From assembly GCF_000010305.1 (NCBI RefSeq), contig NC_012489.1, forward strand, positions 1,488,001 to 1,552,000: a stretch of DNA of 64,000 nt, in the 5' to 3' direction. Position 1 is the stretch's first letter. Every line of letters begins with the position of its first letter. Under the pieces are notes generated by a model, which saw only the letters and a list, made by a program, of their open reading frames with translations, ran no database searches and was not told the origin of the DNA. Made by a program: the position numbers and the translations under genes. Shown in pieces: positions 49,862-58,595 of this stretch. This DNA is from Gemmatimonas aurantiaca T-27. GTDB taxonomy: Bacteria > Gemmatimonadota > Gemmatimonadetes > Gemmatimonadales > Gemmatimonadaceae.

Positions 49862-50746
49862 ATGCCACACTCGAACACGCGTCCATCGCGTAAGACGCCC
49901 GCACACGTCGTCCCCTTTTTCGCCGCGCTCGTGCTCAGCACTTTCGCGGTGGTGTCAGCGGGGCATGCCCAGCGTGCGCCGGCACGTGGCACGCCCAATG
50001 TGGAATTCGAAATGATGACGTGGCCCGAGGTGAAGCAGGCGCTCGCCGACGGCAAGACCACGGCACTGTTTTACACCGGTGGCACTGAACAGCGTGGTCC
50101 GCAGAATGTGAACGGCGGCCACAATCTGATGGGCCGCGCCACCGTGAAAGGCATCGCACTGGGACTGGGCAACGCCATTGCCATGCCCGTGTTGCCGTAC
50201 ACCCCCAACAACGCCAGCGCCACGCTGCCCGGCACCATCGGTCTCACACCCGAGCTGCTCGCCGCCATTCTCGAGCGGATCAGTGAGCAGGCGATCACCA
50301 CCGGCTTTCGCAACGTGGTGCTGATGGGCGATCACGGTGGTGGGCAGCCCAACGTGTATGTCGAGGTCGCGAAGAAACTGACCGACAAGTATGCAGCGCA
50401 GGGCATCCGCGTCGTGTACTGCGATGATGTGTACAGCAAGGCCAACGACGACTTCAGCAAGTGGCTCGACGAGCAGAAGCTCTCGGGGGGCGGCCACGCC
50501 AGCATCATCGACACCTCGGAGATGCTCTACCTGGGCGGTGCGGAGTGGGTGCGACTCAAGGAGCTGCCCAACGCCGAAGGGGACCCGATTCTGCCACGGG
50601 GACAGCGTCCCGATCCGAGTGTGCCCCGGAAGAACAACGGCATCACCGGTGATGCCCGGAAGAGCACCAAGGCATTGGGGAAAAAGATCTTCGACCTGAA
50701 GGTCGACTATGCCGTGAAACAGATCCGCTCGTTGCTGGCCCCCTGA
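49862..50746 (+). CDS. Exported creatininase-family protein
   Basis: A 294-aa protein with a signal peptide (cleavage near AGHAQ, residue 36) and a creatininase fold: the E-x-x-x-W-x-E-like start (MMTWPEVKQALADG), YTGGTEQRGPQNVNGGHN in place of the usual G-S-x-E-x-H-G-P-H, GDHGGGQPN (usual NGHGGN) and GGHASIIDTSEML. The metal-site His and Glu/Asp residues are partly changed (R for H after TEQ). Cytosolic relatives hydrolyse creatinine or formamidopyrimidines; an exported variant is likely to have another amide substrate. It is followed by a hairpin. Confidence 0.85.
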   Translation: MPHSNTRPSRKTPAHVVPFFAALVLSTFAVVSAGHAQRAPARGTPNVEFEMMTWPEVKQALADGKTTALFYTGGTEQRGPQNVNGGHNLMGRATVKGIALGLGNAIAMPVLPYTPNNASATLPGTIGLTPELLAAILERISEQAITTGFRNVVLMGDHGGGQPNVYVEVAKKLTDKYAAQGIRVVYCDDVYSKANDDFSKWLDEQKLSGGGHASIIDTSEMLYLGGAEWVRLKELPNAEGDPILPRGQRPDPSVPRKNNGITGDARKSTKALGKKIFDLKVDYAVKQIRSLLAP

Positions 50747-50772
50747 GCTGGCGGTGGTGATGGGACCAGAGG

Positions 50773-50800
50773 AACAGGGCGGCGGGTGACCGCCCTGTTT
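50773..50800 (+). terminator. Terminator-like hairpin after the creatininase gene
   Basis: A 10-bp stem (AACAGGGCGG against CCGCCCTGTT) with a 7-nt loop, followed by only a short T stretch (TTTC). Confidence 0.7.
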
Positions 50801-50974
50801 CAGTAAGGGCACGGTCGGGAGGGCACCGCAACAGCGTCAGGGGAGCGAAACGGCCACTGCCGGTGGTGGTGATTGGTTATTTTCCGAGGCTACCCCCCGT
50901 GGGCTCATCGGCGTCATGGGGGAGCAGCGCGCGGTCCGCTCTTCGGGCCGTGCACCTCTTCATACAGCCTCGAC

Positions 50975-52186
50975 ATGACCGACCTCTCCCGTCAGCCCGT
51001 GATCGTTGGTGCCGCGCGCACTCCGATCGGGCGGTACCTCGGAGGCCTCGCCTCTTTGTCCGCGCCGGACCTCGGCGCCATCGCGATCAAGGCCGCTCTG
51101 CAGCGCAGCGGCGTCAATGCCAACGATGTGCAGGAAGTGATCATGGGCCACGTGCTGCAGGGTGGCACGGGTCAGGCGCCGGGACGTCAGGCGATGCTCA
51201 AGGCCGGTGTGCCGGCCACGGCGTCGGCGCTCACCGTGAACAAGGTGTGCGGCTCGGGACTGAAGGCCGTGATGCTCGCGGCCCAGTCCATCAAGGCCGG
51301 TGACGCGCAGGTGGTCATCGCCGGTGGTCAGGAAAGCATGAGCAACGCGCCGCACTACGTGTATGGCATGCGCGGCGGTGTGAAGATCGGTGACCAGTCC
51401 ATGGTGGACGGCATGATCAAGGACGGCCTGTGGTGTGGCACCTATCAGGTGCACATGGGGTCGCACGCCGAGTACACGGCCACGAAGGGGCAGGTCACGC
51501 GCGAAGAGCAGGACGCGTTTGCGGCCGATTCGCACGCCAAGGCCGCTGCGGCCCAGGCGGCGGGCAAGTTCAAGGTGGAAATCGTGCCGGTGGAGATTCC
51601 CGGCAAGAAGGGACCGACCATCATCGATACCGATGAAGGTCCGCGCGCCGACACCACGGCCGATTCGCTCTCCAAGCTGCGTCCCGCGTTCCCGAACAAG
51701 GGCGGCGACAACAGCACGTTGTCCGTCACGGCCGGCAATGCGTCGTCGCTGAACGACGGTGCGGCTGCGGTGGTGGTGACCAGCGAAGCGTACGCGCGTG
51801 AGCACAACCTCACGATCCTCGCCCGCATCACCGGGTATGCCACCGGCGCCGGCGATCCGCGCGACCTGTTTTTCGCACCCATCACGGCGGTGAAGAACCT
51901 GATGGCGAAGCAGGGCACGAGCATCAGCGACTACGATCTCATCGAAGCCAACGAAGCGTTTGCCAGCCAGGCGCTGGCCGATGGCAAGGGACTCGAGTGG
52001 GATGCGAGCCGCGTGAACGTGAACGGCGGCGCCATCGCACTTGGTCATCCGATCGGTGCCAGCGGCACGCGGGTGCTGGTGACGCTGCTGCATGCGTTGG
52101 CCGACCGGAATGCCCGCACGGGTCTCGCCACGCTGTGCCTCGGTGGTGGTGACGCGGTGGCCCTCTCGGTGGAACGCGTTTCCTGA
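50975..52186 (+). CDS. Acetyl-CoA C-acetyltransferase (thiolase)
   Basis: A 403-aa thiolase with the nucleophile Cys in NKVCGSGLKAVMLAAQ, the GGQESMSNAPHY segment, the His motif NGGAIALGHPIGASGTRVL and the second Cys in TLCLGGGDAVAL. It condenses or cleaves acetoacetyl-CoA (or 3-ketoacyl-CoA). The start at 50975 (MTDLSR) precedes the conserved PVIVGAARTPIG. It is the first gene of a long run with hydroxyacyl-CoA and acyl-CoA dehydrogenases, fitting short-chain beta-oxidation or butanoate metabolism. Confidence 0.95.
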   Translation: MTDLSRQPVIVGAARTPIGRYLGGLASLSAPDLGAIAIKAALQRSGVNANDVQEVIMGHVLQGGTGQAPGRQAMLKAGVPATASALTVNKVCGSGLKAVMLAAQSIKAGDAQVVIAGGQESMSNAPHYVYGMRGGVKIGDQSMVDGMIKDGLWCGTYQVHMGSHAEYTATKGQVTREEQDAFAADSHAKAAAAQAAGKFKVEIVPVEIPGKKGPTIIDTDEGPRADTTADSLSKLRPAFPNKGGDNSTLSVTAGNASSLNDGAAAVVVTSEAYAREHNLTILARITGYATGAGDPRDLFFAPITAVKNLMAKQGTSISDYDLIEANEAFASQALADGKGLEWDASRVNVNGGAIALGHPIGASGTRVLVTLLHALADRNARTGLATLCLGGGDAVALSVERVS

Positions 52187-52187
52187 G

Positions 52188-53117
52188 TTGTCCTTGCTGA
52201 CATCGCGCCCCGCGCGCGTCCTCTGGCACCTCTTCGCATTTGCGGCGGGGTGGGTCCTGATACAAGGGGTCGTGGAGTCGGCGGCGGGGCCGGTGTTCGC
52301 ATGGTTGTCTGGCGTGGTAGGTGAGCCGGTGCCGATGTACCCGTATGCCATGCTCGCTGGTGTGATCGGTGGAAGCTGGGTCGGGTTTCGGGCGTTCGAG
52401 TTGGCGCCCGAGCGTGGGGTGCCGTCGCGAACGCTGAGCGAGCGGCTCGGCGTGGACGGCGCACACTGGCGTCTCAGGCCACTGCTCACCGGGGTGTTGC
52501 TTGGCAGTGCTGCGATCGGCCTGACGGCTGGCGTGTTGTGGGCGACCGGGCTGTTGCGCTTCGAAACGGCGACGCCTCTCACCGACGTCATGGTGGGCGA
52601 TAGTTGGGGCAATGTGGCACTGCGGTTGCTGGTGGTACTGGCGCCGGCCGCGCTGTGGGAAGAACTGGCGTTTCGTGGGTTTCTGTACGCGGTCGCGGAG
52701 GAAGCGGCCGGTCCCCTGGTGGCACGGTGGGCATCGAGCGTGGCGTTCGGGATGGGGCATGTGCTCAATCCCGGAGCCAGTGTGCAGACGACGCTCATCG
52801 TGATGTTGGCCGGCTGGTGTCTGGCGCGATTGCGGGAACAGGCTGGTGTGCCAGCCGCCTGGCTCGCGCACCTGGCCTGGAACTGGATCATGGCCGCGGT
52901 CCTGCATGTGGCGGTGAGCGGATTGCCGTTCGCGACGCCCGGCTATCGCGCCGTGCTGGTGGGGCCGGACTGGTTGTCGGGTGGAAGTTGGGGACCCGAG
53001 GGCGGCGTGATCGCGGCCCTCGTGCTGGGTGGAGGAGCGCTGCTGGCCCGGACACGTCCGGAGGGCGCAGCGCATGAGCTGGCTGAAGCGAAGGAATCAC
53101 ATCATCTGCGTTCGTGA
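52188..53117 (+). CDS. CPBP-family intramembrane metalloprotease
   Basis: The product (309 aa from TTG 52188) has six to eight membrane helices and the CPBP (Abi) motifs: EELAFRGFLYA (E-E-x-x-x-R), FGMGHVLNP (metal His) and LAHLAWNWIMA (third motif). These proteases, related to Rce1, cleave in or at the membrane. The start is uncertain: TTG lies 1 bp after the thiolase stop, and no good ribosome-binding site is visible, so translation probably depends on coupling. Its position inside a beta-oxidation operon is unexpected. Confidence 0.85.
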   Translation: MSLLTSRPARVLWHLFAFAAGWVLIQGVVESAAGPVFAWLSGVVGEPVPMYPYAMLAGVIGGSWVGFRAFELAPERGVPSRTLSERLGVDGAHWRLRPLLTGVLLGSAAIGLTAGVLWATGLLRFETATPLTDVMVGDSWGNVALRLLVVLAPAALWEELAFRGFLYAVAEEAAGPLVARWASSVAFGMGHVLNPGASVQTTLIVMLAGWCLARLREQAGVPAAWLAHLAWNWIMAAVLHVAVSGLPFATPGYRAVLVGPDWLSGGSWGPEGGVIAALVLGGGALLARTRPEGAAHELAEAKESHHLRS

Positions 53118-53131
53118 GGAGCTGAATCAGC

Positions 53132-54010
53132 ATGTCGGAGTCGACGGGTGGATCCCAGCAGGGCGCCGTGCAGCACGCGGCGGTGATCGGTGCGGGCCAG
53201 ATGGGCAACGGTATCGCGCATGTGTTTGCCACGAGTGGCCATCAGGTCACGATGATCGATGTCAGTGCTGACGCCTTGGCGCGCGGCCGCGACAACATCG
53301 CGAAGAACCTCGATCGCCAGGTGAAAAAAGGCGCGCTCGAAGCCTCCCTGGCCGAAGCCGCATTGGGTCGGGTGTCGACGGCGACGTCGCTGGAAGCGGT
53401 GACCGGCGCGCAGATCGTGGTGGAAGCCGCCACCGAGCGCACCGACCTCAAGTTCCGCATCTTCGAGGATCTCGATCGCCTGGCCGACGCCGGCACCATC
53501 CTCGCCACCAACACCAGCTCCATCTCCATCACCGAGATCGCGGCGCGCACCAAGCGTCCCGAACTCGTCATCGGCATGCATTTCATGAATCCGGTGCCGG
53601 TGATGCAGCTCGTGGAAGTCATCCGCGGGTTGGCCACGAGCGACGACACCACGCAGCGCGTCATGGCCCTGTCGAAGGCACTCGGCAAGACCCCCGTGGA
53701 AGTGAACGACTTCCCGGGCTTCGTGGCCAATCGCATTCTCATGCCGATGATCAACGAAGCCATCTACTGTGTGATGGAAGGCGTGGGGACGCCGGAAGCC
53801 ATCGACACGGTGATGAAGCTCGGCATGAACCACCCGATGGGTCCGCTGACGCTGGCCGACTTCATTGGCCTCGATACCTGCCTGGCCATTCTCGAAGTGT
53901 TGCACGAAGGGTTGGGTGACCCGAAGTACCGCCCGTGTCCGTTGCTCCGGAAGTATGTCGCTGCCGGGTGGTACGGCCGGAAGTCGGGCCGCGGTTTCTA
54001 CCAGTACTGA
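53132..54010 (+). CDS. 3-hydroxybutyryl-CoA dehydrogenase
   Basis: A 292-aa NAD-dependent 3-hydroxyacyl-CoA dehydrogenase: Rossmann motif [18 protein letters not shown], the [13 protein letters not shown] segment, the catalytic His in [17 protein letters not shown], and [18 protein letters not shown] at the domain junction. There is no fused hydratase. It oxidises 3-hydroxybutyryl-CoA to acetoacetyl-CoA, the substrate of the thiolase encoded upstream. The next gene begins 7 bp later. Confidence 0.95.
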   Translation: MSESTGGSQQGAVQHAAVIGAGQMGNGIAHVFATSGHQVTMIDVSADALARGRDNIAKNLDRQVKKGALEASLAEAALGRVSTATSLEAVTGAQIVVEAATERTDLKFRIFEDLDRLADAGTILATNTSSISITEIAARTKRPELVIGMHFMNPVPVMQLVEVIRGLATSDDTTQRVMALSKALGKTPVEVNDFPGFVANRILMPMINEAIYCVMEGVGTPEAIDTVMKLGMNHPMGPLTLADFIGLDTCLAILEVLHEGLGDPKYRPCPLLRKYVAAGWYGRKSGRGFYQY

Positions 54011-54017
54011 GCCCATC

Positions 54018-55202
54018 ATGTCGCTGATTCTTCTCAACGAAACGCAGCAGGAAATCCGTCGACTGGCGCGTGACTATGCGCAGCGCGAACTAGTGCCGAT
54101 GGCGGCCGAGCGTGACCGCGAAGCGCGGTTCGATCGCAGCATGGTGCAGCAGATGGCGGAACTGGGCTTCTTTGGCATGCTCATCCCCGAGCAGTACGAC
54201 GGACTCGGGCTCGATGCGCAGAGTTACCTGCTCGCGCTCGAAGAGATTGCCGTTGGCGACTCGTCGGCGGCGGTGCTGCTCAGTGTGCACAACTCACTGC
54301 CCACGCAGATGATCCTCAACTTCGGCAACGAGGAACAGCGCACGCGCTTTCTTCCGCCGATGGCCCGTGGTGAACTGCTGGGGGCGTTCTGTCTGTCGGA
54401 GCCCGAAGCGGGTTCCGATGCCGGCTCGCTGGCCACGCAGGCCGTGCGTGAGGGCGATGAATGGGTGCTGAACGGCACCAAGGCGTGGGTGTCACACGGG
54501 AACGAAGCTGGGGTGCTGCTCTGTATGGCGCGCACCGACGCGCCGGGCGCCCGCAAAGGTAGCAAGGGGATCTCCACCTTCATCCTCACGCCCGACCTGC
54601 CGGGTTTCCACCTCACGAAGAAGGAAAACAAGCTTGGGCTGCGCGCGTCCCCGACGCTGCAGATCGTGCTCGACAACTGTCGTGTGCCCGCCGACCGCCT
54701 CGTGGGTGAGGAAGGGCGCGGACTGACGTACGCGCTCGGGTCGCTCGATCATGGCCGCCTCGGCATTGCGTCGCAGGCCATCGGTATCGCGCGCGCCGCC
54801 CTCGAGGCCAGCGCGCGCTACGCGGGTGAGCGCAAGCAGTTCGGCAAGAGTATCGGCGAGTTCCAGGCCATCCAGTTCAAGCTGGCGGACATGGCCACTC
54901 GCATCACGGCTGCCCGTACGCTGTTGCACACGGCGGCGGCCGCCAAGGAGCGCGGTGAGAAGGTCACGCGCTACAGCAGCATGGCGAAGCTCTTCGCAAC
55001 AGAGACCGCCATGTGGGTCACGACGCAAGCTGTCCAGATTTTTGGCGGCTACGGGTACGTGACTGACTATCCCGTCGAACGGTACATGCGTGATGCGAAG
55101 GTGACAGAGATCTACGAAGGCACTTCGGAGATCCAGCGCATCGTCATCGCGCGTGAAACCCTGGCGGCAGCTATCGCCAACGACGGATCACTTCCCGACT
55201 GA
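54018..55202 (+). CDS. Short-chain acyl-CoA dehydrogenase
   Basis: A 394-aa flavoprotein: GFFGMLIPEQYDGLGLD, the FAD-binding AFCLSEPEAGSDAGSLAT, NGTKAWVSHGN and the C-terminal IYEGTSEIQRIVIAR that carries the catalytic Glu. The sequence is of the butyryl-CoA dehydrogenase type. Electron-transfer flavoprotein genes are not in this window. The start at 54018 is fixed by the MSLILLNETQQEIR homology. Confidence 0.95.
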   Translation: MSLILLNETQQEIRRLARDYAQRELVPMAAERDREARFDRSMVQQMAELGFFGMLIPEQYDGLGLDAQSYLLALEEIAVGDSSAAVLLSVHNSLPTQMILNFGNEEQRTRFLPPMARGELLGAFCLSEPEAGSDAGSLATQAVREGDEWVLNGTKAWVSHGNEAGVLLCMARTDAPGARKGSKGISTFILTPDLPGFHLTKKENKLGLRASPTLQIVLDNCRVPADRLVGEEGRGLTYALGSLDHGRLGIASQAIGIARAALEASARYAGERKQFGKSIGEFQAIQFKLADMATRITAARTLLHTAAAAKERGEKVTRYSSMAKLFATETAMWVTTQAVQIFGGYGYVTDYPVERYMRDAKVTEIYEGTSEIQRIVIARETLAAAIANDGSLPD

Positions 55203-55221
55203 TCCTCCGCAGGTGGGTCAT

Positions 55222-56298
55222 ATGCAACACTTTGAAGTCATCGCCGAGATGGGCCATGAGCAGGTGGTGTTCTGCCATGACAAGGCATCCGGTTACCGTG
55301 GCATCATCGCCATTCACGACACCACACTGGGTCCCGCGCTGGGTGGGACCCGGTTCTGGAATTACGCCACCGATGAGGACGCGTTCATCGACGCGCTCCG
55401 TCTCTCGCGTGGCATGACGTACAAGAACGCCGTCGCAGGCCTCAACCTGGGCGGTGGCAAGGCCGTGATCATCGGCGACAACAAGACGCCGCATCGCGAG
55501 ATGCTGTTCCGCGCCCATGGGCGCTTCTGTGATTCGCTGGGCGGCCGGTATGTCACGGCCGAAGACGTGGGCACGACGGTTGAAGACATGGACTTCGTGC
55601 ACATGGAAACCACGCACGTCGCGGGCATCGGCTCCAAGTCCGGTGATCCGTCCAGTGTGACGGCGCACGGCGTGTTCCGCGCTATCGAGGCCTCGGCGCA
55701 TGCGCGTTGGGGGAGCAACTCCCTCGAAGGGCGCACCATCGCGTTGCAGGGGCTCGGGCACGTGGGCACGCATCTCGCGAAGGAACTGCACGCTGCCGGC
55801 GCACAGTTGGTCGTGACCGACATCGATGCTGGACGCATCGCGCATGTGGTGGACACCTGCGGCGCGCGCGCCGTGGCGCTGAACGAGATCTACGGAGTGA
55901 AGGCCGATATTTTCACGCCCTGCGCGTTGGGTGGTGTGATCAACGACGACACGATTCCGCAGTTGCAGGTGGAGATCGTGGCCGGCGCGGCCAACAATCA
56001 GTTGCTCGAAGATCGCCACGGCGATGAGCTCGAACGGCGTGGCATTCTGTACGCGCCCGACTACGTGGCCAATGCCGGCGGCGTGATCAACGTGTACAGC
56101 GAACTCACCGGCTGGAGCCGCGATCGTGCGCTCCGCAAGGCCGACGAGATCTACGAAACGGTGCTGAGCGTCTTCCGGATGGCCAAGAGCACCGGTATTC
56201 CCACGTACCAGGCTGCGGATCGTGTGGCAGAGCAGCGCATCAACGCGGTGCGCGGTATGATCAGGACGTGGCCGCAGTATCCCAATAAGGAAACCTGA
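55222..56298 (+). CDS. Leucine dehydrogenase (Glu/Leu/Phe/Val dehydrogenase)
   Basis: A 358-aa amino-acid dehydrogenase with LGPALGGTRFW, the catalytic Lys in GLNLGGGKAVI, the AEDVGTTVEDM segment and the Rossmann GLGHVGTHLAKEL, as in Bacillus leucine dehydrogenases. It deaminates Leu, Val or Ile with NAD. AGGTGG lies 7 nt before the ATG at 55222. The upstream dehydrogenases would process acyl-CoAs produced from these keto acids. Confidence 0.95.
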   Translation: MQHFEVIAEMGHEQVVFCHDKASGYRGIIAIHDTTLGPALGGTRFWNYATDEDAFIDALRLSRGMTYKNAVAGLNLGGGKAVIIGDNKTPHREMLFRAHGRFCDSLGGRYVTAEDVGTTVEDMDFVHMETTHVAGIGSKSGDPSSVTAHGVFRAIEASAHARWGSNSLEGRTIALQGLGHVGTHLAKELHAAGAQLVVTDIDAGRIAHVVDTCGARAVALNEIYGVKADIFTPCALGGVINDDTIPQLQVEIVAGAANNQLLEDRHGDELERRGILYAPDYVANAGGVINVYSELTGWSRDRALRKADEIYETVLSVFRMAKSTGIPTYQAADRVAEQRINAVRGMIRTWPQYPNKET

Positions 56299-56314
56299 GC
56301 CGAGAGTCGACACT

Positions 56315-56806
56315 ATGGTGGACGTGGCACATCCGGGTGAACGCATTCCGATCGCTTCCGATCACGCCGGCTTCGAACTGAAGGAACGCTTGCGCACCGT
56401 GCTGTCGGAGATGGGGTACTCCGTCGATGACATCGGCACGCACAGCACGGCGAGCACCGACTACCCCGACTACGCGCACCCGCTCTCGCAGCAGGTGTCG
56501 GACGGCGCCGTGCAGCGTGGGGTGCTGCTGTGTGGCACGGGGTTGGGCATGTCGTACGTGGCGAATCGGTACCCGGGTGTGCGCGCGGCCGTCTCCTGGA
56601 GTCCGGAGATCGCCGCGCTCGCCCGCAAGCACAATGACGCGAACGTGCTGGTGTTGCCGGCGCGTTTTGTGTCCGATGAAGACGCCATTGCCATCCTGCG
56701 CACGTGGCTCGAGACGCCGTTCGAAGGAGGGCGTCATCAGGGCCGTGTGGCCAAGATCGAACAGACCAACGAACACGGGGATGACACCCCAGGGAGTGGT
56801 GCATGA
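56315..56806 (+). CDS. rpiB: Ribose-5-phosphate isomerase B
   Basis: A 163-aa LacAB/RpiB protein: [32 protein letters not shown] and the catalytic Cys in [17 protein letters not shown]. It interconverts ribose 5-phosphate and ribulose 5-phosphate. The stop overlaps the glyA start (ATGA). The last 20 residues are a hydrophilic extension. Confidence 0.95.
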   Translation: MVDVAHPGERIPIASDHAGFELKERLRTVLSEMGYSVDDIGTHSTASTDYPDYAHPLSQQVSDGAVQRGVLLCGTGLGMSYVANRYPGVRAAVSWSPEIAALARKHNDANVLVLPARFVSDEDAIAILRTWLETPFEGGRHQGRVAKIEQTNEHGDDTPGSGA

Positions 56807-58101
56807 GTGCAGGAGCCAGCGCCCACTGGTCGCAGTGGGATCGCCTGCCCCCAGGCGCGGCGCTGACCACCGCGGATCCGGACATCGCGCATCTGATCAC
56901 GGAGGAAATCGAACGCCAGAATGACGGGCTCGAACTCATCGCCAGCGAGAACTTCGTGTCGCCGGCGGTGATGGAAGCCATGGGTTCGCCGCTGACGAAC
57001 AAGTATGCCGAAGGTCTGCCGGGCAAGCGCTACTACGGTGGCTGCGAGGTGGTGGACAAGATCGAGCAACTGGCCATCGATCGTCTCAAGCAGCTCTTCG
57101 GTGCTGAGCATGCCAATGTGCAGGCGCACAGCGGCGCGTCGGCCAACGCCGCCGTATTCCTCGCGTTCATGAAGCCCGGTGACACCTTCCTCGGCATGGA
57201 TCTGTCGCAGGGCGGGCACCTCACGCATGGATCGCCGGTGAATTTTTCGGGGCTGCTGTACAAGGCCGTGTCGTACGGCGTGACCGATGAAGGTCTGATC
57301 AACTACGAGCACATGCGGGCCATGGCGCGCGAGCACAAGCCGAAGATGATCATCGCCGGCTACAGCGCCTATTCGCGTGTGATCGACTGGCAGGCGTTTG
57401 CCGATATCGCCAAGGAAGTGGGCGCCATTTTCATGGTCGATATGGCGCACTTTGCCGGTCTTGCGGCAACCGGGCAGTACCCGTCGCCGGTGCCGTTTGC
57501 CGACGTGGTCACCAGCACCACGCACAAGACGCTGCGAGGGCCGCGTGGTGGCATCATCCTGTGCAAGGCGGAACATGCCAAGGCCATCGACAAGGCCACG
57601 TTCCCCGGCATGCAGGGCGGCCCGCTGGAACATGTAATCGCCGCCAAAGCGGTGGCCTTTGGGGAAGCGCTGCAGCCGGCGTTCACCGACTACTGCCGGC
57701 AGGTGATCCAGAACGCCCAGGTGCTCGCCCAGGCGCTGGTGGCGCGTGGATATCACATCGTGTCCGGCGGCACGGACAACCACCTCATGCTGGTCGACCT
57801 TCGCAGCAAGGGACTGACCGGCAAGGTGGCCGAAAAGGCGCTGGACGACGCGGGGATCACGGTGAACAAAAACACCGTCCCCCGCGAAACGCAGTCGCCG
57901 TTCGTCACCAGTGGAATCCGGATCGGCACCCCCGCGGTGACGACCCGCGGCATGACGGCCGATGCCATGCAGGAAATCGCCGCACTCATCGATCGTGTGC
58001 TGTCGGCACCGGAGGATGTTGCCACCATCGCGGCGGTGAAGCGGGACGTGAAGGCCTTGGCCGATCAGTATCCGTTGTACGGCGCGACGTCGCGCGTCTG
58101 A
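56803..58101 (+). CDS. glyA: Serine hydroxymethyltransferase
   Basis: A 432-aa PLP enzyme: [35 protein letters not shown], and the PLP-lysine motif in [16 protein letters not shown]. It converts serine and tetrahydrofolate to glycine and methylene-THF, feeding purine synthesis (purN, purH in this window). It is translationally coupled to rpiB. Confidence 0.97.
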   Translation: MSAGASAHWSQWDRLPPGAALTTADPDIAHLITEEIERQNDGLELIASENFVSPAVMEAMGSPLTNKYAEGLPGKRYYGGCEVVDKIEQLAIDRLKQLFGAEHANVQAHSGASANAAVFLAFMKPGDTFLGMDLSQGGHLTHGSPVNFSGLLYKAVSYGVTDEGLINYEHMRAMAREHKPKMIIAGYSAYSRVIDWQAFADIAKEVGAIFMVDMAHFAGLAATGQYPSPVPFADVVTSTTHKTLRGPRGGIILCKAEHAKAIDKATFPGMQGGPLEHVIAAKAVAFGEALQPAFTDYCRQVIQNAQVLAQALVARGYHIVSGGTDNHLMLVDLRSKGLTGKVAEKALDDAGITVNKNTVPRETQSPFVTSGIRIGTPAVTTRGMTADAMQEIAALIDRVLSAPEDVATIAAVKRDVKALADQYPLYGATSRV

Positions 58102-58211
58102 TTGGTGCTGGGTGTGGGGGCGGTCGTGTCATGGAACGACCCTTATATGGCCGTCCGCCCCTGCCGATACTATTTTTTCAGATTGAACCCTATTCCCGGG
58201 AGCAGGACCGC

Positions 58212-58595
58212 GTGACCGAGTTGGCGTTCCGTGATGGCATCATGGACCAGATCCGCCTGCGTGAGCAGCGGTTCGATGAGCGCGCATATCTGTTTGTGCT
58301 CTCATCGCTCGAGCATTGCCAGGGCCGGCTCACGGAACGGCGTCACATCAGCGGTCCCGAGCTCGCCCACGCCTGCCGCGATCTTGCCTTGCAGCGCTTT
58401 GGTGTGATGGCTCGCCTCGTGCTGGAACATTGGGGTGTGCGCACGACCCGCGATATCGGTGACATTGTGTTCACACTGGTCGAGCTGGGATTGCTCATCA
58501 GCCAGGCGCAGGACTCCCGCGACGATTTCCTCGGCGTGTTCGACTTTGCGGAGTCGTTCGAGCGCGAGTATCCGTGGAGCACGGCGCACGTCTGA
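58212..58595 (+). CDS. Minf_1886 family protein
   Basis: A 127-aa protein with RFDERAYLFVLSSLEHCQGR, RRHISGPELAHACRDLALQ, FGVMARLVLEHWGV and TRDIGDIVFTLVELGLL, matching the Minf_1886 family found in Verrucomicrobiota, Planctomycetota and Gemmatimonadota; its function is unknown. The GTG at 58212 with AGGA 6 nt upstream is preferred. An ATG at 58131 would add 27 residues. Its end overlaps the likely start of the nnr gene. Confidence 0.85.
   Translation: MTELAFRDGIMDQIRLREQRFDERAYLFVLSSLEHCQGRLTERRHISGPELAHACRDLALQRFGVMARLVLEHWGVRTTRDIGDIVFTLVELGLLISQAQDSRDDFLGVFDFAESFEREYPWSTAHV

Noticed and set aside
49740-50015. 91-aa plus-strand frame upstream of the creatininase gene
   Set aside because: It runs out of frame into the signal peptide of a well-supported gene and has no ribosome-binding site or recognisable features.
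50960-52891. 643-aa minus-strand frame
   Set aside because: It is antisense to the thiolase and CPBP genes, with composition typical of a GC-rich shadow frame.
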